From the NCBI GenBank assembly GCA_025927765.1, contig JAICKU010000011.1, forward strand, positions 1 through 64,000: a stretch of 64,000 nucleotides of DNA, given 5' to 3'. Below are positions 1 to 8,659 of this stretch, piece after piece. The notes beneath the pieces are model-generated. The model had not been told where the DNA came from. It saw only the letters and a program-made list of their open reading frames with translations, and ran no database searches. The position numbers and the translations under genes were made by a program. Source of the stretch: Burkholderiales bacterium (GTDB lineage: Bacteria > Pseudomonadota > Gammaproteobacteria > Burkholderiales > Casimicrobiaceae). Within the stretch, counting starts at the first letter, position 1. Each line of letters starts with the position of its first letter.

Positions 1-2
1 GG

Positions 3-251
3 GGCGTCGTGTCCGGACTCAAGCGGGAGTACCGTTCGCCGGAGGGTAAGCGCCTGCTCACCAACCTGATCCAGTTCGACGCCGCCGCGAACCCGGGCAG
101 CTCCGGCGGCCCGCTCGTCACGATGGACGGCGAGGTCGTCGGCATCGTGACCGGCATCCTCAATCCTAACAATCAGCGCGTGTTCATCGGCATCGGCTTC
201 GCCGTGCCCATCGAGAACGCCGCCGCGGCGGCGGGGCTTTCGCCGTTCTGA
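3..251 (+). CDS. trypsin-like serine protease (HtrA/DegP type), C-terminal part
   Basis: The reading frame is open from the window edge, so only the last part of the protein is visible. It contains NPGSSGGPL, the catalytic serine motif (GNSGGPL type) of HtrA/DegP-like periplasmic proteases, followed by the strand GEVVGIVTG and the GIGFAVPI segment that usually ends the protease domain. No PDZ domain follows, since the frame stops shortly afterwards, so this resembles a single-domain S1C protease. The GTG at position 9 in the ORF track is internal and not the start. The MoxR gene follows after 21 bp on the same strand and could be co-transcribed. The His and Asp of the triad lie outside the window. 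Confidence 0.8.
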   Translation, partial: GVVSGLKREYRSPEGKRLLTNLIQFDAAANPGSSGGPLVTMDGEVVGIVTGILNPNNQRVFIGIGFAVPIENAAAAAGLSPF

Positions 252-272
252 AACTTCAAGCCAGGGAGCGTC

Positions 273-1286
273 ATGGAAAACCGGGACAACGTCGGCAGCG
301 ACGTCGCGTCGCTGATGCAGCGCATTCTCTACGAAGTGAAGAAGGTCGTCGTCGGCCAGGATCACTTCCTCGAGCGCGTGCTGGTCGCGATCCTCGCGCA
401 GGGTCACCTGCTCGTCGAAGGCGTGCCGGGGCTCGCGAAGACGCTGACGGTGAAGACGCTCGCGCGCGTGATCCGCGGCTCGTACCGGCGCATCCAGTTC
501 ACGCCCGACCTCGTGCCCGCCGACCTCGTCGGCACGCGCATCTACAACCAGAAGACCGGCGAGTTCGCGACGTCGCTCGGGCCGGTGTTCACCAATCTGC
601 TGCTCGCCGACGAAATCAACCGTGCGCCGGCGAAGGTGCAAAGCGCGCTGCTCGAAGTGATGCAGGAGTACCAGGTCACGATCGCCGGCGAGACGCATCG
701 CGTGCCCAATCCCTTCCTCGTGATGGCCACACAGAACCCGATCGAGACCGAAGGCACGTATCCGCTGCCCGAAGCGCAGGTCGACCGCTTCATGATGAAG
801 GTGCTGGTGGGCTATCCGAGCGAGGAGGAGGAGTTCGTGATCGTCGAGCGCGTCACGGGCCTCGCCGCGGATGTGTCGACCGTCGCCACGACCGACCAGC
901 TCGCAGCACTCCAGCGCGAATGCCGCAACGGCTACGTCGATCCGTCGCTGATCCAGTACGCGGTGAAGCTCGCGACCGCCACGCGCTTTCCCGACCGCTA
1001 CGGCTTGAACGATTTCGGCAAGTACGTGACGTTCGGCGCGAGCCCGCGCGCGTCGATCGCGCTGATCGAAGGGGCGCGCGCGCTCGCGTACCTCCGCGGT
1101 CGCGACTACGTGCTGCCCGAGGACGTGAGCGATCTCGCGCCCGACGTGCTGCGCCACCGCCTCGTGCTGTCGTACGAAGCGCTCGCCGACGGCCTCGCCC
1201 CCGACGATCTCGTGCACCGGATCATGCAGCGCGTGCGGCCGCCGGAGAAGCCGCTCGAGACGCACGTGAGCTTCGCCCGGGCGTGA
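273..1286 (+). CDS. MoxR-family AAA+ ATPase
   Basis: This 337-residue protein is a MoxR-type AAA+ chaperone ATPase, a cytoplasmic class thought to remodel or activate partners such as VWA-domain proteins. Visible motifs are a Walker A variant VEGVPGLAKT (about residue 48), Walker B LLADEINRAP (about 111), sensor-1 ATQNP (about 151) and a C-terminal lid helix region. The length fits the family. The ATG start follows AGGGAGCGTC, a good ribosome site. Downstream lie a DUF58 protein and a VWA protein, the classic MoxR-DUF58-VWA arrangement, so the three probably form one functional unit in envelope maintenance. A palindromic repeat separates it from the DUF58 gene. Confidence 0.92.
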   Translation: MENRDNVGSDVASLMQRILYEVKKVVVGQDHFLERVLVAILAQGHLLVEGVPGLAKTLTVKTLARVIRGSYRRIQFTPDLVPADLVGTRIYNQKTGEFATSLGPVFTNLLLADEINRAPAKVQSALLEVMQEYQVTIAGETHRVPNPFLVMATQNPIETEGTYPLPEAQVDRFMMKVLVGYPSEEEEFVIVERVTGLAADVSTVATTDQLAALQRECRNGYVDPSLIQYAVKLATATRFPDRYGLNDFGKYVTFGASPRASIALIEGARALAYLRGRDYVLPEDVSDLAPDVLRHRLVLSYEALADGLAPDDLVHRIMQRVRPPEKPLETHVSFARA

Positions 1287-1295
1287 ATGGCATCC

Positions 1296-1350
1296 AAAAT
1301 GCGGGTCAGAGATGCATTTCGGAGTGAAATCCATCTCTGACCCGCATTTT
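1296..1350. repeat. REP-like palindrome 1 (GGGTCAGAG family)
   Basis: A perfect 19-bp inverted repeat, AAATGCGGGTCAGAGATG at its core, has arms at 1296-1314 and 1332-1350. With one mismatch the stem extends inward (GATGCATTTC / GAAATCCATC), leaving a five-base loop. It lies 9 bp after the moxR stop and directly before the DUF58 gene. It matches the element at 4886-4953 in arm sequence. It may act as a terminator or as an RNA-stabilising hairpin within the operon. Confidence 0.9.
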
Positions 1351-1379
1351 GAAGGGTGACCCTCGTTTCACGGACAGCG

Positions 1380-2390
1380 ATGCGATTCCGACGCGCCAAA
1401 CCGCAAGCCGACGCGCAAACGCCTGCAAGCAACGTCGTTCCCATCGATTCGGCACGCAGCGCCGAGAACGCGCTGCGGCGGCTCGAATGGACGGTGCTGC
1501 GCCGGCTCGACGGCCTGCTGCACGGCGATTACCGCACGCTGTTCCGCGGCTTCGGCCTCGATCTCGCCGATTTGCGCGAGTACCAGTACCACGACGACGT
1601 GCGACACATCGACTGGAACGTCACGGCGCGCCTGTCGACGCCGTACGTGCGCGAGTACAACGAGGATCGCGACGTCACCGCGTGGTTCCTGCTCGACGTG
1701 AGCCCGTCGGTCGACTTCGGCTCGGGCGACGTGCGAAAGCGCAGCGTATCGATCGATTTCGTCACCGTTCTCGCGCGCGTGCTCACGCGCCACGGCAATC
1801 GCGTGGGCGCCGCGTTCTACGGCGAGACCATGGATACGGTGATCCCGCCGCGCAGCGGCCGCCGCCACGTGCTGGAGATCCTGCATCGGCTGATTCACCG
1901 TCCGCCGCCAACGGGCGCCACCGCCACGGACCTGCACGCATTCCTGAAGGGCGCGTTCCCCGCGATTCCGCGGCGCTCGCTCGTGTTCGTCGTGTCCGAC
2001 TTCATCAGCACGTCGGCGTGGGCGCCCGCACTCGCGCAGCTCGCCGAACGCCACGAAGTGATCGCCGTGCGCCTGTACGATCCGCTCGAGCGCGAGCTCC
2101 CCGACATCGGCCTCCTCACGATGCAGGACGCCGAAACGGGCGAGCAGGTGTTCGTCGACACGCACGATCGCGGTTTCCGCCGGCGTTTCCTGAAGGCCGC
2201 CGAAGAGCGCGAGACACGCATCCGCAACGGGTTTCGCGACGCGGGCGTCGATGCGCTGGAGCTTTCCACCAGCGACGATCTCGCCGACGCGATCATGCGC
2301 TTCGCCGACCTGCGCAAGCGGCGCAGCCGTCTCGCCGCCGGCGCGGTGATGCCGCGTACGTGGTCCCACGATGTCGTTCCTCTGGCCTGA
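1380..2390 (+). CDS. DUF58 domain-containing protein
   Basis: This protein of about 336 residues belongs to the DUF58 family, VWA-like proteins encoded between MoxR and VWA genes. It carries the typical DYRTLFRGFGLDLADLREY and DDVRHIDWNVTAR signatures and the segment LLDVSPSVDF, a MIDAS-like DxSxS motif. I chose the ATG at 1380; the ORF track's GTG at 1356 begins only 5 bp after a palindromic repeat, so the extra eight residues look like run-in from the repeat flank, though they cannot be excluded. The 3' end overlaps the next gene by 20 bp, indicating translational coupling. No signal peptide is visible, so it is probably cytoplasmic. Confidence 0.88.
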   Translation: MRFRRAKPQADAQTPASNVVPIDSARSAENALRRLEWTVLRRLDGLLHGDYRTLFRGFGLDLADLREYQYHDDVRHIDWNVTARLSTPYVREYNEDRDVTAWFLLDVSPSVDFGSGDVRKRSVSIDFVTVLARVLTRHGNRVGAAFYGETMDTVIPPRSGRRHVLEILHRLIHRPPPTGATATDLHAFLKGAFPAIPRRSLVFVVSDFISTSAWAPALAQLAERHEVIAVRLYDPLERELPDIGLLTMQDAETGEQVFVDTHDRGFRRRFLKAAEERETRIRNGFRDAGVDALELSTSDDLADAIMRFADLRKRRSRLAAGAVMPRTWSHDVVPLA

Positions 2391-3420
2391 ATTCCTCTAC
2401 CTCGCGGCGCTGCTGCCCGTGCTGGTCGGGCTGTACGTGCTGGCACTGCGCCGCAAGAAGCGGCTCGCCCTGCGCTATGCGAGCCTGTCGATGGTGCGCG
2501 ACGCGCTCGGCGTGCGCCAGCGCGTACGCCGGCACATTCCGCCGATCCTGTTCCTGATCGGCATCGCGCTGATGATCGTGGCGATGGCGCGGCCGGTCGC
2601 GACGGTCACGCTGCCGACGCAACACGAGCTCGTGATCCTCGCCATCGACGTATCGGGCAGCATGCGCGCCGTCGACGTGAAGCCTACGCGCCTCGCAGCC
2701 GCGCAGGAAGCCGCGCGCGCGTTCATCAACGACCAGCCGTCGAACGTCAAGATCGGCCTCGTGTCGTTCGCCGGCACCGCCGCCGTGGTGCAGCCGCCCA
2801 CCGAGAATCGCGACGACCTGCTCGCCGCGATCGACCGCTTCCAGCTGCAGCGCGCCACCGCGATCGGCAGCGGCCTGCTCGTCGCGCTGAAGTCGATCTT
2901 CCCCGACGTCGAATTCGACCTGCGCTCGTCGAACCCGCGACCGAAGCCCGACGCGAACGGCCAATCGCTCGACGACCTCGCGAAGGCGCCGAAGAAGACA
3001 CCACCGAAGCCGGTGCCGCCGGGCTCGTACATGTCGGCGGCGATCATCCTGCTGACCGACGGCCAGACGACGACCGGGCCCGATCCGATCGAGGCGGCGA
3101 AGATGGCGGCCGAGCGCGGCGTGCGCGTCTACACCGTGGGTGTCGGCACGGTCGAAGGCGAGGTGATCGGCTGGGAAGGCTGGTCGATGCGCGTCAAGCT
3201 CGACGAGGATTCGCTGAAGAAGATCGCCAACGTGACGCGCGGCGAGTACTACTACGCGGGCAACGCGAAGGACCTGAAGCAGATCTACAAGGGCATGAGC
3301 TCGAAGATGGTGATGCAGAAGCAGCAGACCGAGGTGAGCGCGCTGTTCGTCGCCGCCGCGCTGCTCTTCGTCATCGCCGGTGCCGGTCTCTCGCTCGCGT
3401 GGTTCAACCGGTTACTATAG
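2371..3420 (+). CDS. VWA-domain membrane protein (BatA-like)
   Basis: This 349-residue protein has a membrane helix near the N-terminus (LYLAALLPVLVGLYVLAL), a second around residue 62-78 (ILFLIGIALMIVAMARPV), a von Willebrand A domain with an intact MIDAS motif AIDVSGSMR and the distal LLTDGQTTTGPD, and a C-terminal helix (ALFVAAALLFVIAGAGLSLAWF). This is the BatA/Aer-operon topology in which the VWA domain is held near the inner membrane between helices. It overlaps the DUF58 gene and completes the MoxR module. A low-complexity Pro/Lys stretch (KAPKKTPPKPVPPG) interrupts the VWA fold in a loop. The exact physiological role of such modules is not well defined. Confidence 0.88.
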   Translation: MSFLWPEFLYLAALLPVLVGLYVLALRRKKRLALRYASLSMVRDALGVRQRVRRHIPPILFLIGIALMIVAMARPVATVTLPTQHELVILAIDVSGSMRAVDVKPTRLAAAQEAARAFINDQPSNVKIGLVSFAGTAAVVQPPTENRDDLLAAIDRFQLQRATAIGSGLLVALKSIFPDVEFDLRSSNPRPKPDANGQSLDDLAKAPKKTPPKPVPPGSYMSAAIILLTDGQTTTGPDPIEAAKMAAERGVRVYTVGVGTVEGEVIGWEGWSMRVKLDEDSLKKIANVTRGEYYYAGNAKDLKQIYKGMSSKMVMQKQQTEVSALFVAAALLFVIAGAGLSLAWFNRLL

Positions 3421-3448
3421 GTCTTCAGTCGATCACCGAGGGCCCGCA

Positions 3449-3832
3449 ATGACCGATTTCAACTCGCAGCGCAATCGTGTCGTGTGGTTCGACATCCCGG
3501 TGCAGAACCTCGATCGCGCGAGCGCGTTCTACCGCGGCGTGCTCGCGGTCGACGTCGAGATCGTGTCGATGAGCGAAACGTCGTTCGCCGTGATCGCGCA
3601 CGACGAAGGCAACGGCGGCTGCCTGATCCCCGACGCCGGCGCGATCGCCAACGCGGGGGTGCTCGTATACCTCAACGCCGACGGCCGCATTCGCGACGCG
3701 CTGCAGCGTGTCGAAGAGCTCGGGGGACGCATCGTCCAGCCGTTGCATGCCATCGGCGAGCACGGCTTTCGCGCCGTGATCCTCGACAGCGAAGGCAATC
3801 GGCTGGCGCTCCATTCGAGCGTCGACGCGTAG
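3449..3832 (+). CDS. VOC family protein (glyoxalase/bleomycin-resistance fold)
   Basis: A 127-residue vicinal-oxygen-chelate protein. The start VVWFDIPVQNLDRASAFYRGVL is the classic first beta-alpha-beta unit of VOC proteins, and the end GFRAVILDSEGNRLALHS is the classic last strand pair with a Glu that can act as a metal ligand. The ATG at 3449 gives the normal family start; the longer ORF in the track runs back into the VWA gene. The substrate cannot be told from the sequence; relatives include uncharacterised YdcB/PhnB-like enzymes. It follows the VWA gene closely and may be expressed with it. Confidence 0.85.
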   Translation: MTDFNSQRNRVVWFDIPVQNLDRASAFYRGVLAVDVEIVSMSETSFAVIAHDEGNGGCLIPDAGAIANAGVLVYLNADGRIRDALQRVEELGGRIVQPLHAIGEHGFRAVILDSEGNRLALHSSVDA

Positions 3833-3860
3833 GCGTCGCCGCAACGACGACAGCGCCATC

Positions 3861-4886
3861 GTGCGCGCCGCGCTGATTCGCCGCGTGCTGGCACCGATCG
3901 CGCGGCGCGCCGGCTACGCGGCGCGGCTGCGCCGCGAGCAGTCGTACTACGCCGAGCGCGCGCAGGTGCACGACCTGCCGCCGATCTTCCATTACTGGTC
4001 TAACCGCTACCTGCGACCGAAGCTCGAGGCATTCGGCTTCGCGCATCCCGACGCGTTCTTCGCGCTCTACGTCGGGCGCGCATTGAGATTGCGCCAGGAA
4101 GGCCGCGGCATCGTCGCGAGCATCGGCGCCGGGAACTGCGACACCGAGATCCGGCTCGCGCAGGCGCTCGTCGCGCAAGGCTTCGACGGCTTCGAGATCG
4201 AATGCATCGACCTGAATCGGCGCATGCTCGAGCGTGGCGCCGCCGACGCCCGGGCGGCGGGCCTGGAGGGCTCGATGCGCTTCACGCAGGCCGATTTCAA
4301 CAAGTGGACGCCGGCGCGACGCTACGACGCGATCGTCGCCAACCAGTCGCTGCACCACGTGCTGGCGCTCGAGCATCTGCTCGACGCGATCCGCGGCGCG
4401 CTCGCGCCGAACGGCCTCTTCGTCACGTCGGACATGATCGGCCGCAATGGCCATCAGCGCTGGCCGGAAGCGCGCGCGATCGTGGACGAATTCTGGACGG
4501 AATTGCCGTCCGCGTACCGCCGCAACCTGCAGCTCGGGCGCCATGAAGAGCGCTTTCTCGACTGGGATTGCGCGGGCGACGGCTTCGAAGGCATTCGTGC
4601 GCAGGACGTGCTGCCGCTTCTGATCGAGCGCTTCGCGTTCGATCTCTTCATCGCGTTCGGCAACGTGATCGATCCGTTCATCGACCGCTCGTTCGGGCAT
4701 CACTTCGATGCAAACAACGCGCGGGATCGCGATTTCATCGACCGCGTGCACGCGCGCGACGAAGCGGAGATCGCCGCCGGGCGCCTGACGCCGACGCACA
4801 TGATGGCGGTGATGCGGGTGGGCGGCGCAGGCGCGCCATTGACGGTGGGTGGGCTGACGCCAGAGCGCTGCGTCCGTCGCCAGTAA
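3861..4886 (+). CDS. class I SAM-dependent methyltransferase
   Basis: A 341-residue protein with a Rossmann-type SAM site: motif I VASIGAGNCDTE (about residue 85), acidic loop IECIDLNRRM (about 113), motif around QADFNKW and post-motif DAIVANQSLHHV with the usual helix LLDAIRGALAPNGLFVTSD. The substrate is unknown. The start is a GTG; an alternative in-frame Met is not obvious nearby. The C-terminal third (after about residue 200) is a helical extension with FIAFGNVIDPFIDRSFGHHFD. The stop codon abuts a large palindromic repeat that separates it from the convergent rodA gene. Confidence 0.82.
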   Translation: MRAALIRRVLAPIARRAGYAARLRREQSYYAERAQVHDLPPIFHYWSNRYLRPKLEAFGFAHPDAFFALYVGRALRLRQEGRGIVASIGAGNCDTEIRLAQALVAQGFDGFEIECIDLNRRMLERGAADARAAGLEGSMRFTQADFNKWTPARRYDAIVANQSLHHVLALEHLLDAIRGALAPNGLFVTSDMIGRNGHQRWPEARAIVDEFWTELPSAYRRNLQLGRHEERFLDWDCAGDGFEGIRAQDVLPLLIERFAFDLFIAFGNVIDPFIDRSFGHHFDANNARDRDFIDRVHARDEAEIAAGRLTPTHMMAVMRVGGAGAPLTVGGLTPERCVRRQ

Positions 4887-4953
4887 AGAAAATCGGGGTC
4901 AGAGATGTATTTCACCGATGCTCGGGAAATTCATCTCTGACCCCGATTTTCTT
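4886..4953. repeat. REP-like palindrome 2 (GGGTCAGAG family), between convergent genes
   Basis: A perfect 22-bp inverted repeat, with AAATCGGGGTCAGAGATG in the arm, has arms at 4886-4907 and 4932-4953. One more inner block pairs with a single mismatch (TATTTC / GAAATT), as in repeat 1. It begins at the last base of the methyltransferase stop codon and lies 22 bp before the rodA stop. Because A-runs and T-runs flank the stem on both sides it could serve as a bidirectional rho-independent terminator. Confidence 0.9.
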
Positions 4954-4975
4954 CTGAACCCTGGTCCCTGGCCCC

Positions 4976-6079
4976 TCACGTCATCACCAACTTCCGATGC
5001 GCCTGCACGCTCATCAGGATGCCGAGGCCGATGAACAGCGAAATGAGCGCGGTGCCGCCGTATGACACGAGCGGCAGCGGCACGCCGACGACCGGCAGGA
5101 GGCCGCTCACCATCGCCATGTTGACGAACGCGTAGGTGAAGAACATCAGCGTGATCGCGCCGGCAAGGAGCCGCGCGAAGAGCGTCGACGCGTGCGCGGT
5201 GATCATCATCGCGCGCCCGATCAGGAGCAGGTAGAGCACGAGCAGCACGGTGTTTCCGATCAGGCCGAATTCCTCGCCGAATACCGCGAAGATGAAGTCG
5301 GTGTGACGCTCGGGCAGGAAGTCGAGGTGCGTCTGCGTGCCGTTCAGCCAGCCTTTGCCGACGATGCCGCCCGAGCCGATGGCGATCGAGGCCTGCATCG
5401 AGTGGTAGCCGGCACCGAGCGGGTCGCGCGACGGATCGAGAAACGTGAGGATGCGCTCGCGCTGGTAGTCGTGCAGGTGCGTCCACACCATCGGCCCCAC
5501 GGCGGCGCCGAGCGCGGCGAGGCCCATGATGATCTTCCACGAGAGCCCGGCGAGGAACAACACGTAGAATCCCGACGCGCCGATCAGAAGCGACGTGCCG
5601 AGATCGGGCTGGCGCTTGATCAGGTACACGGGAACGACGATCAGCACCGCCGCGAACACGAAGTCGCGGATGCGGATGCGCCCCTCGAACTTCTGGAAGT
5701 ACCACGCGAGCATCAGCGGCAGCGCGATCTTCATCAGCTCCGACGGCTGGAAGCGCGCGACGCCGAGGTTCAGCCACCGGCGCGAGCCGTTGACGACGAC
5801 ACCGAACATCGCGACGCCCACGAGCATCGCCACCGCGACGATGTAGAGCGGCACCGCGACGCGCGCGAGCGTCTGCGGCGCGATGTTCGCGAACATCCAC
5901 ATCAGCACGATCGCGAACGACAGGCTCATCACCTGGCTCGTTTCGCGCGCGATGCTCTGGTCGGCGGCGGAGAAGAGCGTGACGAGCCCCACGCCGACGA
6001 TCGCGAGCGCGCACACGAAGAGCATCGGGTCGATGCGCCGCGCGAGCACTTCCCACAGGCGTGCGAGCATCGTGCCCAT
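4976..6079 (-). CDS. rodA: peptidoglycan glycosyltransferase RodA
   Basis: A 367-residue SEDS-family polytopic membrane protein that polymerises lipid II for cell elongation together with PBP2. The sequence shows about ten hydrophobic segments and the family signatures FQPSELMKIALPLMLAWYF (about residue 105-125) and SYGGTALISLFIGLGILMSV at the C-terminus. The putative catalytic aspartate region is in KRQPDLGTSLLI. Length is usual for RodA. It is the last gene of mreB-mreC-mreD-mrdA-rodA; mrdA lies 44 bp upstream. A palindromic repeat follows its stop codon. Confidence 0.96.
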   Translation of the reverse strand: MGTMLARLWEVLARRIDPMLFVCALAIVGVGLVTLFSAADQSIARETSQVMSLSFAIVLMWMFANIAPQTLARVAVPLYIVAVAMLVGVAMFGVVVNGSRRWLNLGVARFQPSELMKIALPLMLAWYFQKFEGRIRIRDFVFAAVLIVVPVYLIKRQPDLGTSLLIGASGFYVLFLAGLSWKIIMGLAALGAAVGPMVWTHLHDYQRERILTFLDPSRDPLGAGYHSMQASIAIGSGGIVGKGWLNGTQTHLDFLPERHTDFIFAVFGEEFGLIGNTVLLVLYLLLIGRAMMITAHASTLFARLLAGAITLMFFTYAFVNMAMVSGLLPVVGVPLPLVSYGGTALISLFIGLGILMSVQAHRKLVMT

Positions 6080-6123
6080 TCAGTGCCGCGCTCCCACGCG
6101 CGAATTCGTCGCCTCGGTCACGT

Positions 6124-8091
6124 TCAATCGCCGTCGTCGTCGTCGCTGTCCGGCATGTCCTTCGCCGCACCCGGCTCGGATTCGCCGAGCAGCCAGCGGT
6201 CGAACACCTTGCGCGCGATCGGCGCGGCGGCCGACGCGCCGAAGCCCCCGTTCTCCACGAGCACCGCCACGGCGATTTTCGGGTGGTCCGCCGGCGCGTA
6301 CGCCTCGAACCACGCGTGGTCGCGCAGCCGCTCGTCGACCTTGTGCTCGGAGTACTTCTCACCCTTGAGCGAGAACACCTGCGCCGTGCCGGTCTTGCCG
6401 GCGCTCACGTACTTCGCATCCTTGAACGCCGCCGCGGCCGTGCCTTCCTTGTTGACGCCGACGAGTGCGTGCTTGATCACGGCCAGCTGCTCGGGCTTCA
6501 CGTCGAGCTTCGACGCCGGCTGCGCGGCAATCTCGCGCACCTCGCCCGTCTTCACGTTCGTCACCGATTTGACGAGGTGCGGCGTGTAACCGACGCCGTC
6601 GTTGGCGATCATCGCGATCGCGTGCGCGAGCTGCATCGGCGTGAACGCGTTGTAGCCCTGGCCGATCCCCGCCGAGATCGAGTCGCCGAGGTACCACTTG
6701 CGGTGCTCGTCGCGATAGTTCTTGCCGGCGAAGCGCTGGCGCTTCCAGGCGCGCGACGGCAGCACGCCGGTCAGCTCGCCTTCGATGTCGATGCCGGTCT
6801 TCGCGCCGAAGCCGAGCTTGCCCAGGAAACGGGCGGTGTCGTCGATGTCGGTGTCGTTGGCGAGCATGTAGTAGTACGTGTCGCACGACTGCACGATCGA
6901 CTTGTACATGTCGACGGTGCCGTGGCCGCCCGGCTTGTCGTCGCGGAAGCGGTGCGCCTGCCCGGGGATCTGGAAGAACCCCGGGTCGTAGATCGTCTGG
7001 TTCGGCGTGCGCTTGCCGGAGTTGAGCGCGGCGAGCGCGAGATACGGCTTGATCGTCGAGCCCGGCGGATAGGCGCCGCGAAGCGGCCGATTCAAGAGGG
7101 GCTTGTCCGGCGATTCGTTCAGTTCCTGCCAGTTCGCGGGGTCGATGCCGTCGACGAAGAGGTTGGGGTCGAATCCGGGCTTCGACACGAACGCGAGCAC
7201 GTCGCCCGACGTGGGATCGATCGCAACGAGCGCGCCGCGGCGGTCGCCGAACGCCTGCTCGGCCACTTCCTGCAGCTTGATGTCGATGGAGAGCCGCAGG
7301 TTGTTGCCGGCGATCGGCGGCGTGCGCTTCAGCGTGCGCACCGCGCGGCCGCCCGAATCGACCTCGACGTCCTCGACGCCGGTGGTGCCGTGCAAATCGC
7401 GCTCGTACGAGAGTTCCACGCCCACCTTGCCGATGTAGTCGGAGCCCTTGTAGTTCGCCGTCTCGTCCCACTCGGCGATCCGCTCGTTGTCCTTGTCGTT
7501 GATGCGGCCGATGTAGCCGACGACGTGCGACGCGATCTCGCCGAACGGATATTGGCGGAAGAGCCGCGCCTTGATGTCGACGCCCGGGAAGCGATAGCGA
7601 TTGACGGCGAAGCGCGCCACTTCCTCGTCGGTCAGCTTCGTGCGGATGGGCAGGCTCTCGAAGTTCTTCGATTCGTCGAGCAGCTTGCGAAAGCGCTTGC
7701 GATCGCGCGGCTCGATGTTCACGATCTCTGCGAGCTTGTCGATCGTCGCCTCGAGGTTGCCGATGCGCGACGGGGTGATCTCGAGCGTGTACGCGGAATA
7801 GCTTTGCGCGAGCACGATGCCGTTGCGGTCGGTGATCACGCCGCGGTTCGGCACGATGGGCACGATCGCGATGCGATTCGTGTCGGCGAGCGTTTCGAAA
7901 TGCGCGTGCTGCACGACCTGCAGGTAGAAGAAGCGCGTGAAGAGGCCGCAGAACGCGAGGAACACGAGCACGCCGACGAGCGACAGCCGGCGCCGGAACA
8001 GGAACAGGTCGCGCTCGGGATTGCGCAGCTCGGACGGCTCGTAGCCGCCGCTTCCGCGACCGCGCGACGTGAAGATCAGGCGGCCCGGCAT
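6124..8091 (-). CDS. mrdA: penicillin-binding protein 2 (peptidoglycan transpeptidase MrdA)
   Basis: A 655-residue class B PBP of the elongasome. One membrane anchor (LSLVGVLVFLAFCGLFTRFFYLQ, about residue 36-58) is followed by a pedestal domain and the transpeptidase domain. Active-site motifs are STIK in YPPGSTIKPYL (SxxK), SCD in VQSCDTYYYML (SxN-like, with Asp in place of Asn as in other PBP2s) and KTGTAQ (KTG). It acts in the periplasm with RodA, which follows it. The C-terminus is acidic (DSDDDDGD). The start is the ATG 19 bp after mreD, giving a basic cytoplasmic tail. This is the expected position in the betaproteobacterial mre operon. Confidence 0.96.
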   Translation of the reverse strand: MPGRLIFTSRGRGSGGYEPSELRNPERDLFLFRRRLSLVGVLVFLAFCGLFTRFFYLQVVQHAHFETLADTNRIAIVPIVPNRGVITDRNGIVLAQSYSAYTLEITPSRIGNLEATIDKLAEIVNIEPRDRKRFRKLLDESKNFESLPIRTKLTDEEVARFAVNRYRFPGVDIKARLFRQYPFGEIASHVVGYIGRINDKDNERIAEWDETANYKGSDYIGKVGVELSYERDLHGTTGVEDVEVDSGGRAVRTLKRTPPIAGNNLRLSIDIKLQEVAEQAFGDRRGALVAIDPTSGDVLAFVSKPGFDPNLFVDGIDPANWQELNESPDKPLLNRPLRGAYPPGSTIKPYLALAALNSGKRTPNQTIYDPGFFQIPGQAHRFRDDKPGGHGTVDMYKSIVQSCDTYYYMLANDTDIDDTARFLGKLGFGAKTGIDIEGELTGVLPSRAWKRQRFAGKNYRDEHRKWYLGDSISAGIGQGYNAFTPMQLAHAIAMIANDGVGYTPHLVKSVTNVKTGEVREIAAQPASKLDVKPEQLAVIKHALVGVNKEGTAAAAFKDAKYVSAGKTGTAQVFSLKGEKYSEHKVDERLRDHAWFEAYAPADHPKIAVAVLVENGGFGASAAAPIARKVFDRWLLGESEPGAAKDMPDSDDDDGD

Positions 8092-8110
8092 GGCGCCTCT
8101 CGCGGTACCG

Positions 8111-8659
8111 TCAGAATCCGTCGTTGCGGCGCGACCGCGACGGACGCTGCGGCGTCTGCAACAGCACCGACACGAGCGGCCAGAGTGCGGCCCCGACGAG
8201 CGGCGGCGCGAGGTAAGTCCACTTCGGCAGCATCGCGCCGCCGACGAAGCGCACGAGCAGCACGATCAGCGAGCACAGCACGAGCAGCACGGCCACCTGC
8301 ACCGCCTGCTGCCACAGCGGAAAGCGCAGCACGCGACGGCGGAAATATTCGGCGCCGTACGCGAGCACCGCGTACGCAAGCGCGTGCTGGCCGAACACGG
8401 TGGCGTCGCCCACGTCCATCACGAGACCCACGAACCACGCGCTGCCGACGCCCACGTAGCGCGGCTGCTGGATGCACCAGTAGAGCAGCACGAGGGCGAG
8501 AAAGTCGGGCCGATACGTCATCGCCTCGGGGGGCAGCGGCACGAGGTTCAGCGTGAGACCGACGGCGATCGACAGCAGCACGAACCACGGCTTCGCCGGC
8601 CGCAGGATCTCCTCCGGCGCCGCCGGCACGAAGCTGCCCATATGCGGCAGTACACGCAT
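8111..8659 (-). CDS. mreD: rod shape-determining protein MreD
   Basis: A 182-residue inner-membrane protein with five to six hydrophobic segments and the MreD signature GLVMDVGDATVFGQHALAYAV. It is part of the MreBCD elongasome that positions cell-wall synthesis. The start codon overlaps the mreC stop by one base (TGATG on the coding strand), so translation is probably coupled. The C-terminal tail is basic (RPSRSRRNDGF). Identification rests on motif, topology and position between mreC and mrdA. Confidence 0.93.
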   Translation of the reverse strand: MRVLPHMGSFVPAAPEEILRPAKPWFVLLSIAVGLTLNLVPLPPEAMTYRPDFLALVLLYWCIQQPRYVGVGSAWFVGLVMDVGDATVFGQHALAYAVLAYGAEYFRRRVLRFPLWQQAVQVAVLLVLCSLIVLLVRFVGGAMLPKWTYLAPPLVGAALWPLVSVLLQTPQRPSRSRRNDGF